This document shows positions 24,745 through 33,890 of a stretch of 64,000 bases of DNA, in pieces. This stretch comes from Oscillibacter faecalis_A. GTDB taxonomy: Bacteria > Bacillota > Clostridia > Oscillospirales > Oscillospiraceae. The DNA is taken from positions 62,001 to 126,000 of the forward strand of contig NZ_JARFXX010000003.1 of assembly GCF_029218125.1 (NCBI RefSeq), in the 5' to 3' direction. The notes under the pieces are model-generated. The model had not been told where the DNA came from, did not search any database, and worked only from the letters and a program-made list of their open reading frames with translations. A program made the position numbers and the translations under genes. Within the stretch, counting starts at the first letter, position 1. Each line of letters starts with the position of its first letter.

Positions 24745-26185
24745 AGAAAAAGTATTGACGCCCAAGGAGCTGAAGGCTCAGGCGGACGCCATTTTGGCCG
24801 CGGCCGATGGAAAAAAGGCCGCAAAGGCCCCCACTGCCCGCAAGAGCGGCAAAGCAGCAAAATCCACTGCTGTTCAGCAGGAGCCCCCCCAGCTCATGAC
24901 GGATGAGGAGGCCAAGAAGGCCGGTATTCTTCGTTTGGACGATAAGCAGGTGGCAGCACTTCCCGCTGCAAGCTGGCTGGCTGGTCAGGAAAAGCTGCGT
25001 GAGCTTTTGGCACAGGGCAAGAAAAAGGGACGTCTGGACTCCTCAGAGCTGATGGAGGCTGTGGACGATCTGAATTTGGAAAGCGAACAGATGGATCAGC
25101 TCTATGACTCTCTGGAAGCGCTGAATATCGAAATCGGTACGGAGGAAGACCTGCTGCCGGACCTCCCTGATGACGAGCCTGCTGCTGAGGAAATCGCCGA
25201 TGTGGAGGAGGAAGAGCTGGTTGACCCCAATTCTCTTGTCAGCAGCTTTTCCATTGACGATCCCGTGCGGATGTATCTCAAGGAGATTGGTAAGGTCCCC
25301 CTGCTGAACCCGGATGAGGAGATCGTTCTGGCTCAGGCCATGAGCAAAGGCGCCGAAGCCGCCGAAAAGCTGGATGAAGTAGAAAAGCAGCGCTCTGCCG
25401 GGGAGCCGGTCTCTGCTACAGAGGAAGAAATTGCCGCATGGAAGGCTGACCGCAAGGCCGGTGAAAAGGCAAAACAAAAGCTGGCAGAGGCAAACCTGCG
25501 TCTGGTTGTTTCAATCGCAAAGCGGTATGTGGGCCGCGGAATGCTGTTCCTTGATTTGATTCAGGAGGGCAATCTGGGCCTTATCAAGGCTGTTGAGAAG
25601 TTTGATTATACAAAGGGCTACAAGTTCTCCACCTATGCAACATGGTGGATTCGGCAGGCTATTACCCGGGCCATTGCCGATCAGGCGCGGACGATTCGCA
25701 TTCCCGTACACATGGTAGAGACGATCAATAAGGTCATCCGCGTCAGCCGGCAACTCCTTCAGGAGCTGGGCCACGATCCCACGCCTAACGAAATTGCCGC
25801 AGAGATGAATATGCCTGTGGATAAGGTACGGGAGATTTTGAAGATTGCGCAGGAGCCGGTATCTCTGGAGACGCCTATCGGCGAGGAGGAGGACAGCCAT
25901 TTGGGTGACTTCATTCCCGATGAGGGTGCCAGTGAGCCCAGTGAGGCCGCTTCCTTTACGCTACTGAAGGAGCAGTTGATGGACGTCCTCTCCACGCTGA
26001 CGCCCCGTGAGGAAAAGGTCCTGAAGCTGCGCTTTGGCATTGAGGACGGTCGAACCCGCACGCTGGAGGAGGTCGGCAAGGAGTTCAACGTGACCCGCGA
26101 ACGTATCCGCCAGATCGAGGCAAAGGCCCTGCGGAAGCTCCGCCATCCCAGCCGGAGCAAAAAGCTGAAGGATTTTCTGAACTGA
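24737..26185 (+). CDS. rpoD: RNA polymerase primary sigma factor
   Basis: A 482-residue sigma70. After an alanine/lysine-rich N-terminus come region 1.1 (~75-140), a long acidic linker, region 1.2/2 (DPVRMYLKEIGKVPLL; LRLVVSIAKRYVGRGM; KGYKFSTYATWWIRQAITRAI), region 3 and region 4 (EEKVLKLRFGIEDG, TLEEVGKEFNVTRERIRQIE). Length is above the Bacillus homologue (~370) because of the alanine-rich N-terminal extension of ~60 residues, which resembles other clostridial forms. Two terminator hairpins follow. Confidence 0.97.
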   Translation: MSEEKVLTPKELKAQADAILAAADGKKAAKAPTARKSGKAAKSTAVQQEPPQLMTDEEAKKAGILRLDDKQVAALPAASWLAGQEKLRELLAQGKKKGRLDSSELMEAVDDLNLESEQMDQLYDSLEALNIEIGTEEDLLPDLPDDEPAAEEIADVEEEELVDPNSLVSSFSIDDPVRMYLKEIGKVPLLNPDEEIVLAQAMSKGAEAAEKLDEVEKQRSAGEPVSATEEEIAAWKADRKAGEKAKQKLAEANLRLVVSIAKRYVGRGMLFLDLIQEGNLGLIKAVEKFDYTKGYKFSTYATWWIRQAITRAIADQARTIRIPVHMVETINKVIRVSRQLLQELGHDPTPNEIAAEMNMPVDKVREILKIAQEPVSLETPIGEEEDSHLGDFIPDEGASEPSEAASFTLLKEQLMDVLSTLTPREEKVLKLRFGIEDGRTRTLEEVGKEFNVTRERIRQIEAKALRKLRHPSRSKKLKDFLN

Positions 26186-26195
26186 AATACTGCTG

Positions 26196-26231
26196 AAAAG
26201 GCTGCACAGATTTATTTCTGTGCAGCCTTGA
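26196..26231 (+). terminator. First rpoD terminator
   Basis: AAGGCTGCACAGA and TCTGTGCAGCCTT form a 13-bp stem, 10 bp past the rpoD stop. The T-tail is short (CTTGAG). Confidence 0.8.
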
Positions 26232-26322
26232 GACTGTCGATAAAGTGGTAAATCCTCCGCAACGGTAAGGAAGGGTGTGCGCGGGAAACCCAAGAAGGGT
26301 GTCCTGCGCCATTGAAATCCTT

Positions 26323-26355
26323 AGTTTTCAGAACTTTTATGAAGTTCTGAAAACT
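26323..26355. repeat. 14-bp inverted repeat between duplicated terminators
   Basis: AGTTTTCAGAACTT and its exact complement AAGTTCTGAAAACT are separated by 5 nt. No T-tail and no gene is nearby. It lies in the segment between the two near-identical rpoD terminators. Confidence 0.7.
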
Positions 26356-26389
26356 TGTTCAGCGGGGAGAAAAGACTTTTTCGACACGC

Positions 26390-26425
26390 TGAAGGCTGCC
26401 ACAGATTTATTTCTGTGCAGCCTTT
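26390..26425 (+). terminator. Second copy of the rpoD terminator
   Basis: GGCTGCCACAGATTTATTTC followed by TGTGCAGCCTTTTCG repeats the hairpin at 26196-26231 with one inserted base and a better T-tail. The 5' flank GCTGAA is shared too, so about 36 bp are directly repeated 195 bp apart. Confidence 0.75.
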
Positions 26426-26463
26426 TCGTTATTAAGAGAAAATAAACGCTGTTATGCCCTCCC

Positions 26464-27531
26464 CTATTGCATCCAGCTCAGCAGACGTCCGGCCTCCAGC
26501 GCCGCCTGTGCCCGGACACCGTCAAAATCCACATAGGGGTTATAAACGCTCTCCAGCCGGTCATGGGCCGCCTTTGCCTCCTGAAGCGCGGCAACGCCTT
26601 CTTCACGGAGCACATCGGCCATCCGTCTGCGAAAGCGGAGACGAGCCTTATTTTCTGGATGTGCCAGCGCATCCAGTCGGATCCGGCGGCAGGGCTTTCC
26701 CACATATTCCATCCCCGGTCTTGAAGTAACAAACGCCAAACCCAGTTCAGGAATCAGCAAATGCTCCATCCGTGTGATATTCTCCGGGGCCATGCAGGCG
26801 ATCACATCGTAGTTTCGCCGCACGGCTTCTGCCTGAATAATCTCCAGTAAGCCGCCCGCCGTTTCGTAACGGTCCGCGAACTCGTAGACACGCGGGCACA
26901 GCGTATCAACACTGTCAAAGCGCCAGATGGCACCCTTGTGGGTAATACTCCCCAAAAAGCGTTTGGTGATTTTTCCACTTCCGCTTCCGTGGCCTCGCAG
27001 TTCCCGCGCAATAATGCCCGCCATCCGCCGCAGCATTCGCTGACAGTCAACGATTTTTCCAACCTCTGCCAGGGTATCCAGTTCGACCTGCCGTGCTGAT
27101 TTCAGGCAGCGATAGGCCTGGATATATGCCTCCTTATAATCATGCGTATGGCGCTTTACCTCCTCTGCCTGCGCCTTTGCGGCGGAGATGTCATAAAAGC
27201 GGCCCAAATCCACATAGCGGTCCACTGCCGCCGGAAACCGCGGCTCCATAACGTGCGGACTGGTACCGTCACAGACCCCGCAGCGAATGGACGGAATCAC
27301 CACACCATCCAGAGAGTCAGGGTCCCCGGAGCACCATAGGTATTCCACATCCGCCCCGGCGGCCTCCATTGTCCGCCCGATCTCACGCATGAACGTATTC
27401 TTTCCAACACCGGGGCCGCCCTTTAAAATCATCAGATCAAACGTGTCATTTACATCCAAGATTTCCGAAAAAAGATTTTGAAAGCCGCTTCCACTGTTGG
27501 CGCCTAAAAAGAAATTTGTGACCTGTGCCAT
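26464..27531 (-). CDS. P-loop ATPase-like protein of unknown function (PRK06851-like)
   Basis: A 355-residue protein whose Walker A is GGPGVGKNT (38-46), with asparagine in place of the usual serine/threonine after the lysine. The sequence resembles a conserved Firmicutes P-loop protein with two nucleotide-binding halves (a second LLIPELGLAFVTSRPG strand lies near 245). A metal-site-like CSGDPDSLDGVVIP segment follows residue 67. GGGAGG lies upstream of the ATG. It is monocistronic and convergent with rpoD. No function is known to me; nucleotide binding is inferred, and hydrolysis is uncertain with the altered loop. Confidence 0.65.
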   Translation of the reverse strand: MAQVTNFFLGANSGSGFQNLFSEILDVNDTFDLMILKGGPGVGKNTFMREIGRTMEAAGADVEYLWCSGDPDSLDGVVIPSIRCGVCDGTSPHVMEPRFPAAVDRYVDLGRFYDISAAKAQAEEVKRHTHDYKEAYIQAYRCLKSARQVELDTLAEVGKIVDCQRMLRRMAGIIARELRGHGSGSGKITKRFLGSITHKGAIWRFDSVDTLCPRVYEFADRYETAGGLLEIIQAEAVRRNYDVIACMAPENITRMEHLLIPELGLAFVTSRPGMEYVGKPCRRIRLDALAHPENKARLRFRRRMADVLREEGVAALQEAKAAHDRLESVYNPYVDFDGVRAQAALEAGRLLSWMQ

Positions 27532-27681
27532 AGCAATATTCCTCCCGAATTGATTTCATTTTCAGGCTATGCGGGAGTAAGCGAAACGGTCCATATTTTC
27601 GGTTTTTCCAAAATAATTGCCGGAAGTCACATTGTTTTGTATCGATTTCGTGCACCTATAATGAATATACGGAAAAGCAAA

Positions 27682-27706
27682 ACCGCACACCGGCTTAGTG
27701 TGCGGT
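27682..27706 (-). terminator. Terminator of the EFR1 ferredoxin gene
   Basis: ACCGCACAC/GTGTGCGGT, a 9-bp stem with a 7-nt loop, followed on the minus strand by TTTTGCTTTTCC. Confidence 0.85.
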
Positions 27707-27722
27707 CAGAGCCTTTATAGTT

Positions 27723-28544
27723 TTACAGAAACGTCTCGTTTTCCTTTGGCTCTGCGTAATTTTGCTCCAACATGGCTACATGAGATAAGAACGCTGGATC
27801 GTCAAAATATTTGGCGTGTCTCGTACACCTGCGGACGCAGCGCTGGCACTTAATGCAGGTTCCCGGAACGCTGAATACATCATGAGGGTCAATAGCCCCC
27901 ATGGGGCACAACCGGGCACAGGCACCGCAGCTTGAGCATTTTGCGGGATCAGTTTTCGGCTTTGCTTTCAGGAATTTTGCCGGCAGACCGTCCGTCCCCT
28001 TTGGAACATAATACGGCGCTGCGGCATCACCGGGAACTGTAATCGGCGTGACAGGCTCCGTTAAGCAGTTGAACTTTTCAACGATACGCTTGGCAAAATC
28101 CTTGATTTCTGCTTGGTCGCTCCAATTCGGCCTTCCCGCTGCAAACTTATCAGTAAAAGCGTGCTGTCCGACAAAGGCCCCGGCCGCCACAGTGCGAAAG
28201 CCATTTTCCGCCATAACGGAGCACAGCTCTGCCAGTGAATGATCGTAGGCCCGGTTGCCAAAGGTCACAACCGCAATTCCAAAAGCGCCGTTTCCGTGCA
28301 GCTTATCTCGAAAATCCGGCAGGATTTTATTTGGGAGCTTCCCCGCATAGGTGGGAGCACCTATGATAGCCACATCATTTTCTGTAAAGCTGTAATCCTT
28401 TTCACGATCTGAAGCACCTGTAAAAGAAAAATTTGCAAGCGGAATATTCATTTGCTTTGCCATGGTTTCAGCCAGCAAATTGACAACGCGGGCCGTATTG
28501 CCGGTGGCACTGAAATAGAGCGTGCAGATACGTGTGATGTTCAT
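27723..28544 (-). CDS. EFR1-type flavodoxin–ferredoxin fusion
   Basis: A 273-residue protein. Residues 1-~165 form a flavodoxin-like domain (FSATGNTARVVNLLA, VAIIGAPTYAGKLPNKI). Residues 200-245 hold two [4Fe-4S] sets: C203, C206, C209, C213 and C230, C233, C236, C240. This combination matches EFR1-family electron carriers of anaerobes. It probably passes electrons between ferredoxin-type donors and an unknown acceptor through FMN. It is monocistronic with its own terminator; the second cluster ends CVRRCTR rather than the common C.xxCP. Confidence 0.87.
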   Translation of the reverse strand: MNITRICTLYFSATGNTARVVNLLAETMAKQMNIPLANFSFTGASDREKDYSFTENDVAIIGAPTYAGKLPNKILPDFRDKLHGNGAFGIAVVTFGNRAYDHSLAELCSVMAENGFRTVAAGAFVGQHAFTDKFAAGRPNWSDQAEIKDFAKRIVEKFNCLTEPVTPITVPGDAAAPYYVPKGTDGLPAKFLKAKPKTDPAKCSSCGACARLCPMGAIDPHDVFSVPGTCIKCQRCVRRCTRHAKYFDDPAFLSHVAMLEQNYAEPKENETFL

Positions 28545-28563
28545 GACGCCGCCTTTCTGTAAA

Positions 28564-28590
28564 AACAGGCATCCATACCGGATGCCTGTT
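28564..28590 (-). terminator. Terminator of the long ecf–truA–clp run
   Basis: AACAGGCATCC and GGATGCCTGTT form an 11-bp stem with a 5-nt loop, followed on the minus strand by TTTACAG; just past the stop at 28594. Confidence 0.85.
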
Positions 28591-28593
28591 CTT

Positions 28594-28806
28594 TTACAAT
28601 GAGAAATCTTCTTCCTTCAACTTGGCCGTATCCAGAACCGCCGGACGGGGCGGCACACGCTTCAGCGGATCATACTTGAAGCTCCGGCAGTGGTGTTCCG
28701 CCGCAACAATGCCATGCTTCACGCACATAACGTCCGTTTCATTGATCTGCTGGCCGCGCTGACAATAGGTGCAGCTTGGTTCAATATTTTTCCGAAACAG
28801 CTTCAC
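28594..28806 (-). CDS. Small cysteine-motif protein downstream of the Clp ATPase
   Basis: A 70-residue protein from a GTG, with GGGGGAG 6 bp ahead. Four cysteines (C12, C15, C28, C40, spaced CxxC...C...C) with H31 and H38-H39 look like a zinc-ribbon. It follows the ClpE-like gene by 16 bp, whose own N-terminus carries a zinc finger. I do not recognise the family; an adaptor or regulator of the Clp protein is possible but only inferred. Confidence 0.65.
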   Translation of the reverse strand: MKLFRKNIEPSCTYCQRGQQINETDVMCVKHGIVAAEHHCRSFKYDPLKRVPPRPAVLDTAKLKEEDFSL

Positions 28807-28822
28807 GCCGCTCTCCCCCTTC

Positions 28823-31144
28823 TTACAGCGCGTCTAACTGAATTGCGTCATTTTCCGCAGCCACATGGATTTTGGATATAGGATGCTCATAGCTGTCGAT
28901 AATTTTGGTAGCCATGGGGTCTTCCAGCTTTTTTTGAATCGTCCGGCGGAGGTTGCGGGCACCGTAGGTTATGGAATAGGACTTTTCAACAAGGAACTCC
29001 ACCAAGCTGTCACCATAGGTGAAGGTGATGCCCTTATCTCCAAGAGAGGTCACCAACTCGTTCAGCATAATTTTTGCGATAGCCTTGAAATTCTCCTTGG
29101 AAAGACGGTTAAACGTGATAACGCCGTCTACACGGTTAATAAACTCCGGACGCAGGAATTGCTGCAGCGCCTTCATAGCCTTATCGGCATCCTGCTGCGT
29201 CTGGCTTCTGTTAAAGCCGACGGTGCCGCCATCCTGATTGCCGCTGCCGGCATTGGAGGTCATGACGATGATGGTATTTTCAAAATTCACTCTGCGGCCG
29301 TGAGAATCCGTAATCTCACCGTCATCCAAAATTTGCAGCAGCACATTCAATACATCGGGATGCGCCTTTTCAATCTCGTCAAACAGAATGACCGCATAGG
29401 GCTTGCGGCGTATCTTTTCCGTCAGCTGTCCGGCCTCGTCATAGCCGACATAGCCCGGCGGAGAGCCTACGATTCTTGAAACGGAGTGCTTTTCCATGAA
29501 CTCGGACATATCCAGACGAATCAGCGCATCCGGCGTGTTAAACAGGTCCACAGCCAACTGCTTGACCAGCTCTGTCTTGCCAACGCCTGTGGGGCCGACA
29601 AAAATGAAGCTGACGGGCTTATGCTTGGGAGAAATGCCCACACGATTACGCCGCACGGCGGCTGCCACCGCTTCCACGGCCTGATCCTGCCCGATGATAT
29701 GGGATTTCAATCTCTGCTCCAACTGGCTGAGCCGTTGAAATTCCTCCTCACGAATTTTGGAGGCGGGAATCTTGGTCCACAGCTCGATAACATGGGCCAG
29801 ATTGTCCATGCTGAGCTGGGGGTCACCCTTCAGCAGCAGTGTATTCAGCTCCGTGCGCCGCTGCAGAATTTTGCTTTTCAGGGTCGCGATCTGCTCGTAA
29901 TCCGGCTCTATGCCATCCTGTGCGCCCTGCTCCTCCAGCATAGTGCGTTCCTTTTCAAAATCGTCGATCTCCCGCCGGAGTTGCATACGCCGGGAAATAT
30001 CCGGGTCCTTCAGGTTCAGGTCGGAGCAAGCTTCATCGATCAGGTCGATGGCCTTGTCCGGCAGGAAACGGTCCGTGATGTAGCGTTCACTCAGAAGCAC
30101 GGCCTGACGTAAAATCCCATCGGAGATTTTGACACCGTGATACGCCTCGTAATTCGGGGCAAGTCCCTTCAAAATCTTGATAGAATCTTCAATAGATGGC
30201 TCATTGACCGTTACCGGCTGGAAACGGCGCTCCAATGCGCTGTCCTTTTCAATGGACTTCCGATACTCATTGAACGTTGTCGCACCGATGACCTGAATCT
30301 CGCCGCGGCTCAGCGCCGGCTTGAGAATATTGGCGGCATTCATGCTGCCCTCGGCATCTCCGGCCCCCACGATATTGTGAATCTCATCAATCATGAGGAT
30401 GATGTTCCCCAGCTTTTTGACCTCGTCGATCAGTCCCTTCATTCTCTGCTCAAACTGGCCACGGAACTGCGTTCCGGCCACCAGCGCGGTCAGGTCCAGC
30501 AGATAGACCTCCTTTTCCCGCAGCTTATAGGGCACATCCCCCGCCACGATGCGCTGGGCCAGACCCTCGGCAATAGCGGTCTTGCCAACGCCCGGCTCGC
30601 CGATGAGGCAGGGATTGTTCTTCTGCCGGCGATTCAGAATTTGGATGACCCGCTCGATTTCCTCGGCGCGGCCGATAACAGGGTCCAGCTTTCCCTCCTT
30701 GGCCTTGCGGTTCAGGGAGATACAGTAGCTCTCTAAAAATTTGCGCTTGCCGGAGGGCTTCCCCTCCCGCTTCTCCCGGCGGTCGGCATGATCATCCGTG
30801 GAGGTCTCACCGGTGGGTGCAGGCGGCTCGCCGCCGTTATTGAACAGGCGGTTCAGAAATGGGAACGTCGCCGTTTTTCCGGCATCTTCCTCATCCGTAT
30901 CGCCGCCGGGAAGCTCCTCCGCGTTTTCGATGGAATCCATGGCCTGCATCATTTCGTTATTCAAATTGTCCAAGTCGTCGTCCGTGATGCCCATACGCTG
31001 CATCATGTCATTGACCTGCGGCAGACCAAGGTTCTTCGCACATTTCAGGCACAGACCCTCGTTGACGGTCTTATCGCCCTCCATCCGGGTAATAAAAACC
31101 GTGGCAATATTCTTTTTACATCTGGAACAAAGTGTAGGCTGCAT
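28823..31144 (-). CDS. ClpE/ClpC-like AAA+ unfoldase with N-terminal zinc finger
   Basis: A 773-residue Hsp100 protein. In place of the Clp_N repeats it has a zinc finger at 6-35 (C6, C9, C32, C35) and an acidic ~100-residue linker. D1 starts near 150 (Walker A GEPGVGKT at 182-189), a coiled-coil middle domain spans ~390-440, and D2 has Walker A GPTGVGKT at 517-524. A GGTVGFN loop in D2 matches the ClpP-docking xGF tripeptide, so it likely feeds ClpP. The zinc finger plus short middle domain matches ClpE best. GGAGG precedes the ATG. It lies in the truA–cvpA run, not with ctsR–mcsA–mcsB. Confidence 0.88.
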   Translation of the reverse strand: MQPTLCSRCKKNIATVFITRMEGDKTVNEGLCLKCAKNLGLPQVNDMMQRMGITDDDLDNLNNEMMQAMDSIENAEELPGGDTDEEDAGKTATFPFLNRLFNNGGEPPAPTGETSTDDHADRREKREGKPSGKRKFLESYCISLNRKAKEGKLDPVIGRAEEIERVIQILNRRQKNNPCLIGEPGVGKTAIAEGLAQRIVAGDVPYKLREKEVYLLDLTALVAGTQFRGQFEQRMKGLIDEVKKLGNIILMIDEIHNIVGAGDAEGSMNAANILKPALSRGEIQVIGATTFNEYRKSIEKDSALERRFQPVTVNEPSIEDSIKILKGLAPNYEAYHGVKISDGILRQAVLLSERYITDRFLPDKAIDLIDEACSDLNLKDPDISRRMQLRREIDDFEKERTMLEEQGAQDGIEPDYEQIATLKSKILQRRTELNTLLLKGDPQLSMDNLAHVIELWTKIPASKIREEEFQRLSQLEQRLKSHIIGQDQAVEAVAAAVRRNRVGISPKHKPVSFIFVGPTGVGKTELVKQLAVDLFNTPDALIRLDMSEFMEKHSVSRIVGSPPGYVGYDEAGQLTEKIRRKPYAVILFDEIEKAHPDVLNVLLQILDDGEITDSHGRRVNFENTIIVMTSNAGSGNQDGGTVGFNRSQTQQDADKAMKALQQFLRPEFINRVDGVITFNRLSKENFKAIAKIMLNELVTSLGDKGITFTYGDSLVEFLVEKSYSITYGARNLRRTIQKKLEDPMATKIIDSYEHPISKIHVAAENDAIQLDAL

Positions 31145-31203
31145 AATTACCTCCGTACCGCCCTACCAAACCGGCGGAAAATGTTTCGTAATCGGCGTAT
31201 TTT

Positions 31204-31869
31204 TTACCGAAGCACTGCCGAGAACAAACGCAGCAGATAGCTTCCGTCTGTCGGCAGCTCTATTCCCAATCTGGGCGCCAGCCAGATCAAAAGGCCAACA
31301 ATCAGCACTCCCTGCACCAGCCCCACGATTCCGCCGCCCAGAGCGTTCATGCCGCTGAGAACCGGCAGCTTCAATAGCAGGTTGATGCCCCGAGCCGCCA
31401 GCCACAAAAGCACTAAAAGTGCCAAAAACAGCAGCAGGAACAAAATGCCATATAAAAATGTCTCTGCAAGCTCACGGGCTATTGCAGCGGCAATGGCACT
31501 GCTGATCTCAGCAATCGTCCCCTTGGCACTCTGCCCAAGAACATCTTTCAGCTTATTCAGCAGCCCGGTATGCTCCAGAATGCTTTTCAGACTGTCAGGC
31601 AGCATTTGCTCCAAGCTCTCGTTGCTTTGCTGATTTTTTTCCTGCAGCGTATTCTCAACGCGCACTGCAATTCGTTCCTGAATTTTGGGTGTAAGCTGAT
31701 CTGCCAATGGAACGGACAGGGATTTGGCTCCGATATTTGCACCCACCAGAGCCAGCAGAAAAATCATGATTCCCGCCAATGACAGAAAGAGTCCCTTGCG
31801 GGCGCCAATCAACACTGCGGCAATCAGGATTGCCGCAATGATAACGTCAATTATTATAGCAGGAGTCAT
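31204..31869 (-). CDS. CvpA family membrane protein
   Basis: A 221-residue protein with four hydrophobic segments: ~5-20 and ~28-48 (LFLSLAGIMIFLLALVGANI), ~135-165 (LLFLALLVLLWLAARG) and ~175-205. A ~75-residue amphipathic segment lies between (LKSILEHTGLLNKLKDVLGQ). This is the colicin V production protein layout, whose function is unsettled but wall- or division-linked in Firmicutes. It sits between DUF5711 and the Clp gene on the same transcript. Confidence 0.82.
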   Translation of the reverse strand: MTPAIIIDVIIAAILIAAVLIGARKGLFLSLAGIMIFLLALVGANIGAKSLSVPLADQLTPKIQERIAVRVENTLQEKNQQSNESLEQMLPDSLKSILEHTGLLNKLKDVLGQSAKGTIAEISSAIAAAIARELAETFLYGILFLLLFLALLVLLWLAARGINLLLKLPVLSGMNALGGGIVGLVQGVLIVGLLIWLAPRLGIELPTDGSYLLRLFSAVLR

Positions 31870-31929
31870 GGGTCTTGCCTACCTTTCCGCTTGAAAACAA
31901 TTTGTAAACTTCCTGAAAATTTCTGCCTG

Positions 31930-33126
31930 TTATGGCAAAAACAGCTCTGCGGAGTCCGCTGCAATCATTAAAACAGAACCGTCATCACGGGTCAGAATAT
32001 CACGGGTGCGCTCCGGGCCATGCAGCGTTGCATAGATTTGAAGGTCACGGTTGTAAACCACAAGGCGGTCCGCGTACAGCACAGAGAGATACCGGCCATT
32101 AGCGGAAATATCACGGACCTCCTCGGAAATATCCAGACTGGCGATCTCCTCTCCGTCAGATGCTACCGTGACCAGCCGGCCTACACTGCCGGACTGGTAG
32201 CGGTTCAGCAGCAGAACCGCAAAATCCTCACCGCCCAGATCGTATTCCCGTAGAAATTCATTGGCATAGCTGTAGGTCCCAATAATCTCTCCGGCCGCGT
32301 TTCCGGCGGTCAGACAGGTATCTGAAACCGTGAGGATTTGACTCCCCTTTCCACGCATGGCGGCAACCAGGCCGTCCTGAACGCTGTACTCCGCTATGGG
32401 GTCCTCCTGTGTCAGATCATAAATCACAACATTGCTGACAAATACGCTGTCCGCCTGTCCCATGGTCACAGCGGCCAGATATTTTCCGTCCTCCGTCACA
32501 CAGGCATCCGCAACAAAGCGGCGATGGGCGTTAAAATCAAACAGCTTTTGCAGAGCAGCACTGTACACCTCCACATGGCCCTTCGTACCGCTGGCTTCAG
32601 TTGTCAGCGCAAGCATTCCGCTGCCGTTGAGATTTGCGGCAACGATTGGGTCCTCTGTGGTCTGATCCAGCAGCACGCCGCTTCCGTCAAGGACGAACAA
32701 CTCCGTTCCGCCTACGTCATAGGCTACAACACGCCCGCCGCCGCTGGTCAGCGCGGGGGCGCTCATCTGGATATTGGCGCTCCAAAGCTCGCTGCCATCC
32801 GCGCTTAACAGGCGGATGGAGGTGTCGGATAGAATTACAAGTCCACCGTTTCCGATTTCCGCAAAGCGGTTGCTGTTGTCAGCGTCAAACTGAAAACCGG
32901 TCTTATCTCCTGCTCCCGACACTGTACCATAGGCAAAATACCGGCGCAGAACGTCAAAGCCTGTACCGTCCCGCCATGCGGCTGCCAGCACAACGCCCAG
33001 CACCACAATCAGCACCAGCAGAAATATCAGAAAATTTCGCAGAATGTGCCGCTTCGGTGGCGCCTCCCGCTCCCCGTCACGGTCATTCCAGATATCATTC
33101 GTTGTATCAGCCATTGAGTCGCTCAT
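31930..33126 (-). CDS. DUF5711 membrane-anchored beta-propeller-like protein
   Basis: A 398-residue protein: a polar N-terminus, one membrane helix at ~31-51 (FLIFLLVLIVVLGVVLAAAW), then a large outer domain with repeats (LVILSDTSIRLLSADGSELW; YLAAVTMGQADSVFVSNVV) that read like propeller blades. DUF5711 proteins occur next to CvpA in clostridia. The ATG at 33126 overlaps the truA end by 20 bp; the ATG four codons later (33114) is equally plausible because ribosome-site spacing is poor for both. Role unknown, likely at the envelope. Confidence 0.75.
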   Translation of the reverse strand: MSDSMADTTNDIWNDRDGEREAPPKRHILRNFLIFLLVLIVVLGVVLAAAWRDGTGFDVLRRYFAYGTVSGAGDKTGFQFDADNSNRFAEIGNGGLVILSDTSIRLLSADGSELWSANIQMSAPALTSGGGRVVAYDVGGTELFVLDGSGVLLDQTTEDPIVAANLNGSGMLALTTEASGTKGHVEVYSAALQKLFDFNAHRRFVADACVTEDGKYLAAVTMGQADSVFVSNVVIYDLTQEDPIAEYSVQDGLVAAMRGKGSQILTVSDTCLTAGNAAGEIIGTYSYANEFLREYDLGGEDFAVLLLNRYQSGSVGRLVTVASDGEEIASLDISEEVRDISANGRYLSVLYADRLVVYNRDLQIYATLHGPERTRDILTRDDGSVLMIAADSAELFLP

Positions 33127-33862
33127 CCTCGTACCATAGTCTCGTTAAATACAGTCCGCCGGGCGGGACAGTCGGCCCCGCCAGCGTCCTGTCCCGGCTT
33201 TCCAGAATAGCCGGGATGTCCTCCGGCAGAAATTTCCCCTCTGCGGCGTAAAGCACCGTCCCGGTGATGGCCCGTACCATGTTATACAAAAATCCGTCCG
33301 CGCAGACCTTCAGCTCCAGCAGCTCGCCGCTGCGCTTCACATCACACCAGTAAATCGTGCGGACGGTGGTCTTCGTCTCCGTTCCCACAGACCGAACGGC
33401 GGCAAAATCATGCGTCCCCACAAACTGATGGGCCGCACGGTTCAAAAATCCCTCGTCCAGACGCTTCGGATAAAAATACGCACGGTTGACATAAAATGGG
33501 TTCTTGATTCGGGAATTATAAATGCGGTAGGTATATTCCTTTTTCAAACAGGAGCCGATGGCATTGAAATCCTCCGCCACCTCCAGCGCCTCACTGACAG
33601 CAATGTCCTCCGGCGTATGGGTGTTGATGGCAAAGGGCAGGCGCTCCAGCGGAATCCGGCTTTCCGTCCGGAAATTTGCTATGTACCGCTCCGCGTGAAC
33701 GCCGGCATCCGTACGGCCGCAGCCGGTAAGGTGCACCGGCGCGCCGGTGATTTTTTCCAGCGCCCTTTGCAGCGTTTCACAGACGGTAATCGCGTTTTTC
33801 TGCACCTGCCAGCCGTGGTAGGCAGTCCCATTATACATCAGTTTCAGTGCGATATTACGCAT
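33107..33862 (-). CDS. truA: tRNA pseudouridine(38-40) synthase
   Basis: A 251-residue TruA. The catalytic aspartate lies in GCGRTDAGVHA, with the KEYTYRIYNS and FLYNMVRAITGT motifs following. It converts U38-U40 in the anticodon stem-loop of many tRNAs. The frame is open 81 codons further upstream, but AAAGGAG lies 5 bp before the ATG at 33862, and homologues start there. EcfA1-EcfA2-EcfT-TruA is a conserved Firmicutes order; here an extra 302-residue membrane protein is inserted before truA. Confidence 0.95.
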   Translation of the reverse strand: MRNIALKLMYNGTAYHGWQVQKNAITVCETLQRALEKITGAPVHLTGCGRTDAGVHAERYIANFRTESRIPLERLPFAINTHTPEDIAVSEALEVAEDFNAIGSCLKKEYTYRIYNSRIKNPFYVNRAYFYPKRLDEGFLNRAAHQFVGTHDFAAVRSVGTETKTTVRTIYWCDVKRSGELLELKVCADGFLYNMVRAITGTVLYAAEGKFLPEDIPAILESRDRTLAGPTVPPGGLYLTRLWYEDERLNG

Positions 33863-33890
33863 ATTGGCTCCTTTAGCGGCATCAGCCGTG

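Noticed and set aside
26323..26355. MITE or IS end
   Set aside because: A single inverted repeat without target-site duplications or a transposase; kept only as a repeat.
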